Made by a program: the position numbers and the translations under genes. Shown piece by piece: positions 13,499 to 25,967 of a stretch of DNA of 64,000 bases. Below the pieces are notes generated by a model. It made no database searches, was not told the origin of the DNA, and saw only the letters and a program-made list of their open reading frames with translations. Within the stretch, counting starts at the first letter, position 1. The number at the start of each line of letters is the position of its first letter. Origin of the DNA: Talpa occidentalis (Eukaryota > Chordata > Mammalia > Eulipotyphla > Talpidae); NCBI RefSeq assembly GCF_014898055.3, contig NW_023601212.1, forward strand, positions 50,518,329 through 50,582,328, in the 5' to 3' direction.

Positions 13499-14094
13499 GT
13501 AATGTTACAGGGTAGGGAGAGGGGCAGCCCAGACCCCGCACACCTGCCTGCTCTAAATAGGTTCTGCCATCTGCCACATCAACACAAAATATATGAGACT
13601 TTAATGTGAAGGAACTTTAATACAATTAGGAAACAATACAGGAAAGGCAAAGAATATAGTTTCTAAATCAACTTCCAAAGTTACCCATCCCCTCATGGGT
13701 AAAAGGATTGGCCCAGAACAAGGCCCCAAAGCCTGCCACAGGTCTAAAGCATCTTCCAGTGGGGACCCACAGAAAAGGATCAGAAACAACCAGACAAGTC
13801 TGGAGGGAAAAGAGCAAAATCAAAAGCAAGACAAAAACCGCCATGGTCACCTCCCCACAGGTCTCTCACCCACATCTGTGTCAACCAGTCCACGACCAAA
13901 AGACAAGTGTAGTTTCTTCACGTGTCTCTCGGCTACATGTGCCTCCTCCAGGTCTCCTGGCTCTCCATACTGTTTCCTTTTTCCCTCAGTCTCCTCTGCA
14001 GCTTCTTCTCTCTCTGCTCAGCTCCACCCTCTTTTTGGGTGAGGCAGAAAACCTAAAACCTTCCCCTTTCCTGTGGACCACCCTGTTACAGTAA
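13499..14094 (-). mobile_element. Solo LTR (ERV1-like) with 4-bp TSD
   Basis: The LTR is 13503-14090 (588 bp). On the minus strand it begins TGTAACAGGG and ends CCCTGTAACA. GTAA flanks it on both sides (13499-13502 and 14091-14094). A 4-bp duplication is usual for class I (gammaretrovirus-like) ERVs. A poly(A) signal variant (ATTAAAGT) lies in its 3' part. No internal viral genes adjoin it, so it is a recombined solo LTR. Frames of 115 and 128 codons on the plus strand are antisense to the LTR and not genes. Confidence 0.88.
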
Positions 14095-14530
14095 TGCTAA
14101 AGGGTATGAACAGTACATATTCGAGTGCAAAATTACAAGCCAGAATTTAAACGTCAGTTCTTGATCTGGAAATGGTGGATGATAATATCTACAGAAAATG
14201 ACGTAGAGCTGAATCTGGATCCCTGCACTGCCACAACCACAACCCAGATGTAGATAAGGTTCTGGCACCACCAGGCTGACAGCAGCCACCGCCATTACCA
14301 CCCAAGCACCACTCCTGAGGGAGGAGAAGAATCAATGGAGTGTTTATTTTATATAGTTCAATCAAAATAATGATTTATCTGCTTTATCACCAAAATCTTT
14401 TTTTTTTTTTATTCAAAAAAGGGATACAAAGGTAAGGATCCCATACTCCTTAAGCCCAAGTTCTGTCTACTAGGGCAGAAGAGGCTTCTTCACTGGGACT
14501 TTGGATGCTTACTAGATAGTTTAAGGGAAG
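14095..14530. other. No recognised feature
   Basis: I see no gene or repeat that I can name. Confidence 0.4.
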
Positions 14531-14855
14531 ATTAAAGTTACCCCAGGGCCTCCCTGGTGGCGCAGAGGTTGAGCGCTGGGTTGCGAAGCTGCCCGCAGCC
14601 TCTGCAGCACCAGTTCGATCCCCGGCTGCTCCCTGGCCACCGGAGGAGGGTCCCACATGGCACGCAGACCTCTCCTGCCGCCCGCTGCTCCCCTCAGCAG
14701 TGTACTTCGGTCCTTCTGCCTGCTCTGCTCCCCCTCTGGCTCTGGTGAATTCTCTCACCCTCCCATGCTTCTGACTGTACCCAGTGCTTGTATAAATAAA
14801 TAAAAATAAATAAATAAATAAATCATAAAAAAAAAAGAAAATTAAAGTTACCCCA
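14531..14855 (+). mobile_element. tRNA-headed SINE, type A
   Basis: The SINE is 14546-14840. The head GGTGGCGCAGAGGTTGAGCG (A box) and GTTCGATCCC (B box) is followed by a pyrimidine-rich body, GTACCCAGTGCTTGTATAAA and an AATAAATAAAT tail. ATTAAAGTTACCCCA flanks it at 14531-14545 and 14841-14855. The tail carries TCAT rather than TCTTT before the A-run. Confidence 0.95.
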
Positions 14856-14856
14856 G

Positions 14857-15769
14857 ATTTAAAAAGACAGAAATAGAAAAAAAAAATTTCAAACAAAAAT
14901 AATGATCTCATGACTGACCACATATGAGCTTGATGCGGAACAAAAACCTGAGCCTGTTGGTGAAAGGTGCACAATTTTTTTCCAGGCCATCCAGAATGTT
15001 TAGCCTAGTTGAGATGAAGTTAGCAAAAAGGCAGCTGAAGAATGAGAAAGAGCTCATGTAATTTATTCCCCGCTGTTAATTTACTCCACAATCTTAAGCA
15101 GGCAGGCCCTGGACACACTGCCTTCTCACTCCATCATTCTCCTGATATGGAACAGGGGTCATTAAGCTAGGTACGAAGAAGAATTGCTAGAGATGATTAT
15201 GCATGCCTTCAGCCGCCTGTGAAATGTGTCCAAAAACAATATATTCAATGAGCTGTCAGGGAGATGCTTATGCAAATGAGAACAATCACGATCTTATTTC
15301 TGCTTGTTCAACTAAAGGCTATCAAGATATATAGATGGAAAAACTTCACTGGGCCAGCAGCATCACAAAGAAGCTGCTTTAAGATGCTAGAAATGAAAAT
15401 TCATGGCCCAATGCCTAATTTAGCTATAAAAGAGGACATAATGGACATAGTTCAGCATCCAAGCTTATTGCCTTTGGAAACAATAATTTCATCAGATGAC
15501 AGTTCTTTCTGCACTCCTGAATTATAGTATTTGGCACTGAAAAATATTTGTAGTCCTCAGAAGTAAAATATGTTGTAAATATATGTCATCAGCAGCTTTC
15601 TGCTCTTAAATAATAAATGATACTTCTGATGAATTCAATAAGCTTCAAGGTGTCTGTGAGAATTAAGACAAAAAGAGGTTAAGACAATGGATAAAAAGCA
15701 AATTCATTCAGGAACAGGAACTCAAATCAGTTATTGTGATGTCCATCTACCTCCTCCCACTGGCTCTTT
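14857..15769. other. No gene recognised
   Basis: A plus frame of 87 codons at 15264-15527 has no recognised homology. The sequence is not an obvious young repeat and may include conserved intronic DNA. Confidence 0.4.
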
Positions 15770-15960
15770 AGACTTTGTGTGTAAGGTCCAGATTTTGGCC
15801 TCAGGAAGATCTCCATCCACTATTAGACACGTAACCATAATTACAGATTTGATGTCCCTGGCTCTCAGTCTCATTATCTGCAAAATGAGTAGGATAATAA
15901 TACCTATTTACTGAGGATTTGAAAGTATAGCATTCTTCACATGGTGCCTGGCAGGTAACT
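15770..15960 (+). mobile_element. MIR element
   Basis: The order TCATTATCTGCAAAATGAG, GATAATAATACCTATTTACT, GAGGATTTGAAAG and GGTGCCTGGCA follows the MIR core and 3' region. Confidence 0.75.
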
Positions 15961-15989
15961 CCCCTAACAAATAGCAATTATTATTACAG

Positions 15990-16800
15990 TTGTATTGTTG
16001 CTCATCCATGTGCATTTCAAACTCAGTGCGTCCAAAAATGAACTCTTCATTTTCACCTTTAGGTGTGTTCCCCAGTATTCCCTGTTTCAATAAGTAGCAG
16101 CTCCAATCTCCATTTCTCAGTCTTCTTTGGTAATACTTTTCCCCCTACTACCCCACAGACCTCATGAGTAAATTCTGGCAGTCCTACCTTCAAAATGTAC
16201 TCTCAAACCAATCACTCCTCACTCTCTCCAAGCCACCCCTCGCCTGGATTATAGCTCTCTCGCTTCCTAATTAACCTCCGGTATCCTCCCTTGTTTCTCT
16301 TAGAGTTTCTTTAGTCAGGGAAATTAGACGATGGCACTCCTCTGCTCAGACTCTCCATGGTTTCTCTTCTCATGCAGAATAATAGCCCAAGACTTTGCAA
16401 AGTCCTACAAGTCTCCCCTCTTACACTAGCATATTGCTCATCCTCTCTAACTACATTGGCCTTCTGCTATTCCTAAGACAAACTCCTTTCCAAACTCAGA
16501 ACCTTTAAACTTTCCTCTGCCTGGGATACACCTGCCCACTACTCCTATGTCCCACACCAGCACTTCATTCAAGTATCAGAGAGGGCTTCTTGCCCCCTCG
16601 TTGAGTTAGTGGCTCCTATCACTCTCTTGCCTCTTCCTGTCCTTATGTTTTTTCATAATACTTATTACCACATGCCATCTTATTATTTATTTCACTTTCC
16701 CCCCACCACCACCTCCATGACAAAATCCTCAAGAGCAGTTTCATGTGCCTTGTTCATCTCAATTTGCCATGCAGGGCACATTCTAATTGATGAAGAGAAT
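15990..16800 (+). mobile_element. L2 LINE remnant
   Basis: This long pyrimidine-rich segment has the order typical of mammalian L2 3' ends: GCCTGGATTATAGC, CTCCATGG, GGCCTTCTGCTATTCC, TGCCTGGGATACACCTGC, CACTTCATTCAAGTATCAGA and CATAATACTTATTACCACAT. The reading frame is fully broken. Confidence 0.75.
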
Positions 16801-16919
16801 GAAAGTTAGTCAATGAATGCTTCACTGGAAGGAATAGATGTGTCCCAGGATATTTTTATAATTTCAAAGTAAGATTCTTTGGAGAGACTTAAGCACTATT
16901 TTAAAAAAGAAGAAGAAGC

Positions 16920-17203
16920 GGGACCTCCCTGGTGGTGCAAGGGGTTAAGAAGCAACGCTATGAAGCTATCCACAGCCACTGCTTCACGAGTTCGATCCCC
17001 GGCAGGGAGGTGACCCACATGGCACAGCAGACCTCTCCTGTCTCGCCCACTGCTCCCCTTAGCAGTGTGTTTGTAAGTCTGCCTGTTCTGTTCCCCACTC
17101 TGCCCACTCTGTCTCTGGTGGCTCCCCTCACGCCCCGCATCTCTGGCCTGTACCCCAGCTCTTGCATGCATAAATAAATAAATCTTTTTTTTAAAAAAAA
17201 AAA
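16920..17203 (+). mobile_element. tRNA-headed SINE, type B
   Basis: The head GGTGGTGCAAGGGGTTAAGA and box B GTTCGATCCCC are followed by a body ending GTACCCCAGCTCTTGCATGC and an AAATAAATCTTTT tail. It differs from type A in the head (CAAGGGGTTAAG) and in GCATGCATAAATAAA before the tail. The flanks are A-rich, so the TSD is unclear. Confidence 0.9.
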
Positions 17204-17793
17204 AAGCTGCATAGTAGCATTTGTGCTGAATGTTTTATGAGGATTTATCTGCCCTGTAAGTTCATTTTATTTTCTTCACTCTTCTGAAAAGGGGACAGAT
17301 ACAGATTATAAAGATCAGATTTAAAGCTCTTTTGAAAGCTTTGTGTCTATTTGAAGTTTTCTATATACCATCCAAGTTTGGGAAGTACACTCTATGATAT
17401 TCTTGCAATGGCAAACACTTAACAATGCCTTTCCCCCTACATTAAGCAGTGAGTGACTGTAAATGGTTATTAGGTCTATACACTGAGCTCTGGGGAATGT
17501 TTGTTTCAGCAGCCAGCCCATACTGACTAATGTACAACTGAAACCTGGTTTGAGGTCACTGCCAGGTGGTTACCACTATGACCATTCCAAGCACTTAAGG
17601 GAAGTGCACCAAGCCGTGACGTGCTGTTACATTGGGTCTGAAAAAAGAAAAAAAGAAGAAATTCACTAGGTTGATTGTATGCCAATATGGTGTTACTGAA
17701 CAGTGAGTTAGGAAGGGATGCCAGCTTCAGCTCTTGTTAGCCAGTGTGTGCAAGATCCTAGCACAGCACTATAACAGCCTCCCCTATTAACTA
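17204..17793. other. No recognised feature
   Basis: I see no gene, RNA or repeat that I can name. Confidence 0.4.
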
Positions 17794-18318
17794 TGACACG
17801 ATTTTTTTTTTTTTTAACGAAAGAAAGAAGAGAAGAATAAAAGAAAGAAGCATGCAAAATGCAGTCACCCAGTCTGCGTAAAACCAAAACAGAGTCAAGA
17901 AGCTGCCAATCCTTGGGTACACCCAAGCATGCCAGACACACCCATCTCCAGGAAGGAATCAAAACAAAGACAGAACTTCACAGACCACCCAGGATTGAAA
18001 CGTGACCAAACACTGCTCAACTGACATTTCACCTGATTTGCATATTATTGCACCAATTGGAACTGGACTGGCTTCTAGCCAAATCTGCAGAATGGGCCAT
18101 CAATCAGACTTTAATGGACTTAGAACCCTGGCTTGCATAGTTGACCACAGTGGGAACTCATAACCTTTTCTGTGTGAATGTAAGCCCTATCCTATCCAGG
18201 CAACTCAGAAACTATTCAAGGGCTTCTTGAATCTGTCTCCTGGGCTGCCATCCTAATAAAATCCCAAACAAATGCTTATACTTTGCTTCAACTATGCCTC
18301 ATTCATTCTGGGACAACA
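17794..18318 (+). mobile_element. Candidate LTR of another ERV family
   Basis: The segment ends with CCTAATAAAATCCCAAACAA (poly(A) signal) and a short pyrimidine-rich stretch to GGGACAACA, as LTR R-U5 regions do. It starts at TGACACG. A clean TSD is not visible (ACTA on the left, CTAG on the right), so the boundaries are tentative. Confidence 0.45.
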
Positions 18319-19299
18319 CTAGAAAGGTGTCTTGCTATTTCCCTGCACTAGTTTGAGGACAGAGGTGTGTGTAAAATCTTGAAAATAGTTGTTCAAAGGC
18401 TTTTATTTAAACCACTGTGGCTGACTCTTTCATGATGAATAAATAAAGCAGGATACCTTAGATGCAGTAATTTGTAAATACTGCAAGCTGTCGAAAAGAA
18501 TTTAATTAGTACTAATTACAATACTAGAGTGTCCCAACAAATTATAATGCCATCGCTTCTATAGAGGCATTGTGTTTAAACACTGAAACATTAATTAGAG
18601 TACAGAACAAATGTGTGAGGTAGGTATTATTTGGCAGTGTCTGAAAGCCAATTATTTAGTCTGGAAAGGCCTGATGCCATTACTGACAATAAAAACAAAT
18701 TGATTAGCATAATAGTAGGTTGGGGAAATCTGAGAATTATATTACTTTCATTTCCGACCTCCTTTTATCTCTCTGGGCAATACTGCTGTCCCCATTTTAC
18801 ATGTGAGAAATTGAAGGCGGCCGGTTGACAGATTCAAAATCTATAGAGAATCCATCTTCAGGTTCTGCATGTACTCAGGAGATGATCATGCCATTTTTTC
18901 AAATCTGAAAGCTCCATTTATGAGTCTTTGTGTCTTCCTAAATATAAATATTTTCTTTTATAATGAAGCTGCCTAAAGGCATCACTTTACTTAAAAATAA
19001 AGTGCCTGCTTCCATTGATTTCTAAGTTCCATATCATGTTTTGCTAGCATTTAGATGAATTTTAATTTCTAGATTAAGCTATTTATAATCTATCAACTCA
19101 TCCGCTGAAAATGTTCACTTCAAAAGTAGTCATATCATTTAGAATTAAGACATGGAATCAAAAGCCTTATAAATGTCTTAGTTTACACCGAAGGATAAAT
19201 TACTGGTTTAGCTCATTTAAGTAGCTGACATGGTTACAACGCTGCTCAAATTCTATCAAGTTGACACTCCATTCCTCTTAAGAAAAGGCTATTCCGGGG
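18319..19299. other. Unique-looking DNA with a short MIR piece
   Basis: CTGTCCCCATTTTACATGTG at about 18788 is an inverse MIR core piece. The rest lacks any repeat I recognise and is a candidate for conserved non-coding intron DNA. Confidence 0.4.
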
Positions 19300-19440
19300 C
19301 AATACCTGGAATTTCTGGAAGAATATTTGCAATCCTGTTATCTTCTGTTTGAGACATTTACTTGCCTGGTACATAATAGGCACTCAGTAAATGTTAGTGC
19401 TTATCATTGTGATTGTTATTATTCCTCAGATCAGAACCTA
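19300..19440 (+). mobile_element. MIR 3' fragment
   Basis: CCTGGTACATAATAGGCACT followed by CAGTAAATGTTAGTGC and alternating ATTGTTATTATT is the 3' part of MIR. Confidence 0.65.
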
Positions 19441-19499
19441 TTATTTTTGGTTAAGAACTGACATCCTAGCTGATATGCACAGGTCTTAGTCATGCTCTA

Positions 19500-19828
19500 A
19501 AATTCTTATTTACTTTTTTTTTTTAAGATAACCATTATTCTTTTATTTTTTTTTAAGATTTATGTATTTATTATACAAGCACTGGGTACAGTCAGAAGCG
19601 CGGGAGGGTGAGAGAATTCACCAGAGCCAGAGTTGGAACAGAACAGGCAGAGTGACGAAATACACTGCTGAGGGGAGCAGCAGGCACAGCAGGAGAGGTC
19701 TGCACACCATGTGGGACCCCTGCTGGTGGCCCGGGGATCGAACCGACGCTGCAGAGGCTGCGGGCAGCTTCGCAGCCCATTGCTCAAGCACTGCGCCACC
19801 AGGGGAGGCCCAAATTCTTATTTACTTT
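19500..19828 (-). mobile_element. SINE type A with a double A-tail
   Basis: The SINE with tail is 19517-19811. AAATTCTTATTTACTTT at 19500-19516 and 19812-19828 is the TSD. Between the TSD and the normal tail there is a second A-run separated by about 20 non-SINE bases (TAAAAGAATAATGGTTATCT on the minus strand). The element therefore carried extra 3' sequence, consistent with RNA polymerase III reading past a tail that lacks the TCTTT terminator. Confidence 0.88.
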
Positions 19829-20409
19829 AAGCGTAAACAGTACATTTCAATTAATGGGGCTAATTTAATCCTTCTCTACAATGAAACCATTTTAAATATT
19901 TATACTCCAGATATTACACATTTGCAGTGGTTGCTAATAAAATTTATCTTTATTCTAATTCCAAGCCTGTGTCTGTCTCATTTAAGCAATTACTTGGACA
20001 TATTGCTCTAACTCAATCAGCATGACTTACATAGGAAATCATTTTTTAAACATACACCTTTAACCCAAATTAAGAAAACCTCTGAATTCTTTTGAGCTAA
20101 TCAGAGAAATTGTCTCTTGCCCTGGATGAGCCCAAGTAAGGGCAGAGACAACTGTCCTTTTTGAAAGAACATTCACAATTTCCCTTCCTTTCTAAGTTGA
20201 TGCCACCAAGGCTCCCCTGGCAGCAGCTGCCAGCCCCCTGGCAGCAGCTCCAAGTAGAGGTGGACTCTGCTCCTCTACTTTAGTAGCAGGTAATACAGCC
20301 TCATTTCCCCTACTTATTCCACTAGACTTCAGAAACACAAAAGTCGTGCTCTCTTTCCTAAAGACTAAAGGCAAGATTTATGTTTCCTATCTTCCATTCC
20401 TCTCCTGAT
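19829..20409. other. No recognised gene
   Basis: A small GC-rich palindromic patch (GGCAGCAGCTGCCAGCCCCC at about 20219) stands out. No gene or repeat family recognised. Confidence 0.4.
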
Positions 20410-21010
20410 CTTGTGTGTGTTCCTTTGCTTTAACATATGGAACATATTTATAAAAACTCTTCACATCCTTGTCTGCTAATTTCATCATGTCTGAATTCCT
20501 AAATCTGTTTCATTTGACGGATTCTTTTCTCCATGTTAAAGACATTTTTCTGCTTCTTCATTCACCTAGTGATTTTTTTATTGGAAGCTGGGTCTTTTGC
20601 ATTTTTTTGTTGAGTGTACGTTTGGTTGTATTCCTATAAAGAATGTTGGACTTTGTTCAGGCATGCAGTTAAATTACTTATGATCAATTTGATTCTTTTG
20701 AGGTTTGCTTCTACGTTTTTAATAGAGCAGGACCAAAGCAATCTTGAAGTCTAGGGCTAATTTCTGCTCAGTACGCTATGAACTCCTTGTAAGGCCCTAC
20801 ACATCACAAGGTTTTCCTACCTTTAATAATGAGAAACTGCGCTTCTACAGCTCTAAATAAGCTTCAGGAATTATTTGGTTCTATAAATTCAAAGACACGT
20901 GATCTTCTATTCTAGAAAATGGCCTTGAGTATTTCTTTGATAATTCTCTCCCATTTATTTTCTTCTCTATTTTGGGACTTCAGTAAGTCAGATTTAGAAA
21001 TATTTGAATT
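20410..21010. mobile_element. Ancient L1-like remnant
   Basis: The ordered blocks GAAGCTGGGTCTTTTGCATT, GGACTTTGTTCAGGCATGCA, GTTAAATTACTTATGATCA, TTTGAGGTTTGCTT and CTAGGGCTAATTTCTGCTCA resemble the non-coding part of very old mammalian L1 or MaLR-age repeats. Family and orientation are not certain. Confidence 0.4.
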
Positions 21011-23569
21011 AACTCTAATTTTTTAAAACATTGTCACTTCTATTTTTCTATTTCTATTTGATGGAAAAATATGCAAGTCTGGGGGCCCCAGCATTGCACG
21101 GGGTATTACAGCTCTGGTGTTGCAGTTATAGCATTAGCGTTGCAGCTCCAGTATCACAGGAAACATCTGGGGCTTCAGGTCTGCAGTTTGGGGGAGACAG
21201 GCTAAAGATGCATTCAGCTGTAAGCCCAAGGAGTACAGATGCTTTAACAGAAAATTTGCAAGTAAGAGACAGAGATGTATGGGAAATCTATAGATCAAAA
21301 GTAATTTAAAAGGGATATTTTAACTGGGGTAGAGTAAGCTATAATGTTTCAAAATGCATTGCTAGGTGATAAAATTATAGAAAGTATAAGGACGTTATTA
21401 CCATAAAATCTAGGTTTAGTTGGTGTGGTTAGTCTGTCACAGTGGTCTTGCCTAATGGACCACATCTCATGGTATTCAGAAAGTTTTGTGGTCCTGAATC
21501 TGGGCTATCCTTGAAACTCCCCTTAACCATTAGAATGTGGTGGAGTCATACTGTGCTAATCCAAGCCTAAGACATAAGAGGTTTCTAGAAGTTTTTGCAT
21601 TCTTGCAAACCTTGACTTGACCACCATGAAATATAAGAAGTTCAACCCAGGGCAGATAACAGAATTGGGAGCAAATAAAAAAGATGTTTTAAGAGCCACT
21701 ATGCTCTGGGGTACTTTGTTAGGTGGCAGTAGGTAATTGAAGACCCTGGTTCTTTGGAGAAAGTCAAAGGAGTCTAGGACTGGTATGGAGCACATGGAGG
21801 CCAGGATAGCTAGTGAAGTTCTTTCTATTTCCTGACCTCGATGATGGCTCTACATAAGGATATTTGCCTTATAATGAGTTACTAACCCATGCATTTGTTT
21901 TGTGTGGTTTTCTGAACTTAAGTATTATTTTAAAATAAAAATGCTTTAAAGAAAAAGGAAAAATACCCATATGGTTTGGCATAGAGACATGTACGCTTTT
22001 TCCAAAATTCCTTCAGATACAGACTTCATTAAAATCACTTCAGTGCTCCTAATAAAAACGATCAATTTATTCTAATCCTATAGACATCAATATCCAAACC
22101 ACAGCAAGCACAGAAAAATATATTTCCTTGGATCCTAGACTTTGTAATTCGCAAAATTGAATTAAATGTTTTCATATCTCTAAATCTTTCCTCCTCTAAG
22201 TGAGAAAAAAGATTTAGTAACCCAAAAAAGGAGGCACTTTTATAAGCTGGCTTACATTTTCTTATTGGCAGCAAATTACTAGTCTCTTTTCAAAATGCAT
22301 TTTCCAGTTTAAAGGAGAAAATCTGTATGGCATTTGGGTTTTGTTTGGGGAATGTTTGTGTGTGTGTGTTTTAGTTTGGAACTATTTATTATTTCATCTC
22401 TCCTGTCCTATAAGTTTTACTAATGTGCTTTGAACAGACTATAGCAGATGATTTGTCCTCTTTTATTCTTTTGTCTTTCTTTCCATTATTTTTTTATCTT
22501 CACTTTTAATTTCATTTCCCATTTCACAATGCAAATTGTTAGATGTTCCTTTCTTAGAATGGTGTTACCTAGCTTTACTAATAAAAACAATTAAAAATTC
22601 TGATTAGGAGATTAAAATTCACTGCCATAATTCACACTGCATATTTTATAAAACATTCACAGTACATTTATTTTAATTGAATTAGAAACGATTGCTATGA
22701 ATTGAGCTCCTGCTGTTGCATTTTCTACCTAGAACACAGTTAAGTCCTTCCCAAATAATATAATAGAGTTAAACTACAATCAGCTCAGCAATCCACTGCA
22801 AAAAATAAATAAAATGTTTTTAAATATTAAAAAAATCACTATTGTCATCTTAGGAATTATTATTAGTAAAGCCCCTGTGATGATGTGGTCCTCTTAAGTC
22901 AATATCCACAAAAAAGGGAAGTGTTTCATCAAGACTAAATACTAAATCAACGTCTGACTCCTCCGTAAGGTTCATCAAGGCATGAATTAGGACCTGACAG
23001 GAAAGGTCACAGTTTCTTCCACAAGTGCAAGAGAAAATGTTAATTTGTCTCAGTCTAGTGTCTTTATTTTTCATGAAGCTAAGGAACACTCCATTCAAGT
23101 CTTTTATGGCTTTGTAAAATTAGACTAGGGGCTTCTTAAAAAGCTTCATAGTACCAAAGTCTCGGTTTTCATTAACAAAGACCAAAGGCAATAGAAAGTA
23201 ATTATTGCCACCAGAAGTATCCAATACACAATTTTGAATTTTCCTGATTCAAAGCCTCTACTAGTTTCAACAGTGATTTGGCATTCATGAAGAAAACTTT
23301 TTCATCAAAACATAATGTGATCAAAAAATAAAAAAATAACAAAAAAACCATAATGTGATTAATATGTTTGTGTACTATTTACACTCAGTTCTCTCTCTCT
23401 GTCTCCCATCCCTGCTATGCCTACCTGGGGCACTGCAATCTCTCACTTAGGAGCATCCACTCATTTCTATAAATTAGGAATTAAGACAAATATGAATGAT
23501 ATCACTTTTACTCACTTCCTACTTTCCTTGGATTAATTTTTCTTAAAGGGGACCCAATGAGGCACTTAG
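21011..23569. other. Long stretch without recognised repeats
   Basis: Non-coding by eye. It includes an imperfect run of GCAG/CCAG-rich units at 21075-21200 and a short GT run near 22362. The frames (up to 92 codons) are not recognised. This is one of the longest repeat-poor parts of the inferred intron. Confidence 0.45.
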
Positions 23570-23822
23570 TATACTGGTTAGGATGTCTTCAGTCACAAGT
23601 AACAGAAAATAGTTATATTAGTTCGGATAAGGTTTGTCTGTGATAACAGTAATACCACAGAGAAAACTTGCTTAGGTAAGATAGAAGCTTATTTCTCTAT
23701 CATTAAGGTCCAGAGATAAGTGATGTAATACGGCTATAAATTGTCTAATAGGGAGGTTCTACTACATGAAGTCCTCGGCTTCCTTTTGTTCACTTAACTC
23801 CATTCTGCATAAACTCTTTCTT
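23570..23822. repeat. Possible old interspersed repeat, split by the SINE at 23837
   Basis: The wording TTCAGTCACAAGTAACAGAA followed by GATAGAAGCTTATTTCTCTA is familiar from old mammalian repeats. The text resumes after the SINE (24126-24300). The family was not determined. Confidence 0.35.
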
Positions 23823-24125
23823 AAAAGGCCATCACAGGGCCTCCCCAGTGGCACAGGTGGTTGAGCACCTTGCTGTGAGCTGTCTGCAGCCTCTGCAGCA
23901 CATATTCAATCTTGGCCATCTGGGGAGATAACTACATGGCACGGCAGACCTCTCCTGTCTCACCCACTGCTCCCCTCAGCAGTGTAATTTGGTCAGTCTG
24001 CCTGTTCAGCTCCCCACTCTGTCTCTGGTGAATCTTCTCACCCTCCCACACCTCTGGCCTGTACCCCGGTTCTTGCATGCATAAATAAAATAAATAAATC
24101 TTAAAAAAAAAAAAAGGCCATCACA
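23823..24125 (+). mobile_element. tRNA-headed SINE
   Basis: The SINE is 23837-24111. The head GGCACAGGTGGTTGAGCACC is diverged, and box B is damaged (ATTCAATCTTGG). The tail is ATAAATAAAATAAATAAATC with an A-run. AAAAGGCCATCACA at 23823-23836 and 24112-24125 is the TSD. Confidence 0.93.
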
Positions 24126-25420
24126 AAGTCCAAGATGGTCTAGCCAGCAGTACAGAATGGGGCAAAGAAGGGCACCATCTTTCCCTTAAGGTCACTTTCT
24201 GGAAATAGCATACAACACTTCTACCTTGGCCCATTAGCCAAAACTCAGTCACATGACCCCATCTAATTGCAAAGAAGACTGAGAAACTTTTTTATTCTGG
24301 GAGCTCCTGAGGCCAGGTAATATTTGAGGACACTAATATTTTTAAAAGCAGAAGAGAAGGATAATTAGTCTCTATACCCCAACTCAAAGAGAATTTAGTA
24401 TCTCATTTAACAAGTGACTAGGGATAGGATGTTCAGGTGATCAGCAATGTGTACGGGGACTCCAATTAATCCAGCAAGGAATCATAATACACCAGTAGAT
24501 CTTCTAAGATGGTCAGAGCTTCTCTTGTCTGAGACAACCACAACCTCAAAGGTTCCTAGTGTTAGCTCTATCTTTAAGCTAGCTTCCCTCCTGCTCATCA
24601 AGATAAAAACAGTAGTTCCAAGTGTGGCATTAGGATACAAAAAATCCAAAAGAAGAAGGGCAAGAAGTGTGAAACTCTTCCCTCTGCCTCCTGTTAAAAA
24701 AGGAAGAAATCTTCTTAAAGCTGCCAGCAAACTTCCCTTTGAGCTTCACTGACCAGACTGCACCATAATCCCATATGTCCTGTAACTACCGGCAAGGAGA
24801 ACACATCACCATGAAAGGTAGGGACCAATTGGCACCCACCCCAGAAAGGCTGTAGGGGGTTGCCCCTTTGGAACAAAGGGCAATGTGGAAGAGGTTGAAT
24901 CCCAAACAAAGCTGGGGCTGTCATGAAAAAGGACTCAAAGATGACATTGCCATAACTGTCCAGATAAATCAGACCAGTTCTAAAGCCATCTCCCACCAAC
25001 AACTTATCACCAAAGTCTAGTACTTCCCATCTAAACCAAGTGGACCGCAGACAGGTGCCACCCTCCCTATCTCCCACTCCCAATCTGTACAGGCTTTAAT
25101 CCACACAGTTATCAGCATAGATTTTGTGACTTAAAAGTCACCTATGTTTTCACCCTATGGCATAAATATGAGGAAATTCCCTTGAGCAAAATACATATTA
25201 TTTTTACACTGAACTGATGTCTTATTCTACAAGCATCTGCTCACAGATAAGCATTTCAGAGAAGGCCACTAGACTCTTTACATGGGTGTGACCACCCATG
25301 CAACAGTCTAGAAAAAGAACAGTTTTTCTAACTGTAATTTGTGGCTACTAGGCCTAAAGTTGCCACCAGTCCCAACCCCACCCCCAACCCTTGTGCACTC
25401 CACAGTTCTTACTTGCAATA
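24126..25420. other. No gene recognised
   Basis: Minus frames of 82 and 122 codons (24482-24730, 24715-25083) and a 101-codon plus frame overlap. None has a splice context or a homolog I recognise. A C-rich patch lies at 25370-25390. Confidence 0.4.
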
Positions 25421-25439
25421 CTGAATTTCCAATTCTTTT

Positions 25440-25723
25440 ATTTTTTTAAGATTTATTAATTTATGCATATAAGACCTGGGGTGTAGACCAGAGGTGCAGG
25501 GGTGGGGAGGGTGAGAGGATTCACCAGAGACAAAGTGGGGAGCAGAACAGATGGATCCACTGACCCACTGAAATACACTGCTGAGAGGAGCAATGGGCAA
25601 GACAGGAGAGGTCTGCTGTGCCATGTGGGTCAGCTCCCTGGCCGGGGATCGAACTTGTGTTGCAGTAGCTGTGGCCCACTTCATAGTGCTGACACTTAAC
25701 CCCTTGTGCCACCAGGGAGGCCC
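25440..25723 (-). mobile_element. SINE type B
   Basis: The minus strand reads from the head (GCCTCCCTGGTGGCACAAGG) down to a tail with ATGCATAAATTAATAAATCT. The TSD is imperfect (CTGAATTTCCAATTCTTT against CTGAATTTGTGATTCTTT), implying age. Confidence 0.88.
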
Positions 25724-25967
25724 CTGAATTTGTGATTCTTTCCTGACCCTCCACAGGACCCCTGTGGGAGATTTTTAAGGTTTTTTTTCTTTTGATTCAC
25801 TGATAATTCAATTACAACTTAAAAGATGAAGTGAATGTATTGCTGAACCATGAAAACTGTGTTTCCTGCAAATATAGCTCATTTTTAGGCATATCAAAAG
25901 TTGAAAAAGAAAAAGAAAACATGGAATACAAAAATGAAAGTGTCCTAAATTGACCATAATGCCATTA

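Noticed and set aside
13695..14094. Two overlapping frames of 115 and 128 codons
   Set aside because: They lie antisense inside the solo LTR, and no homolog is recognised.
14546..14640. tRNA gene-like A and B boxes
   Set aside because: They are SINE heads with long bodies and tails; no cloverleaf-length independent tRNA was found.
24715..25083. 122-codon minus frame
   Set aside because: No recognised domain, no conserved start context, and competing plus frames.
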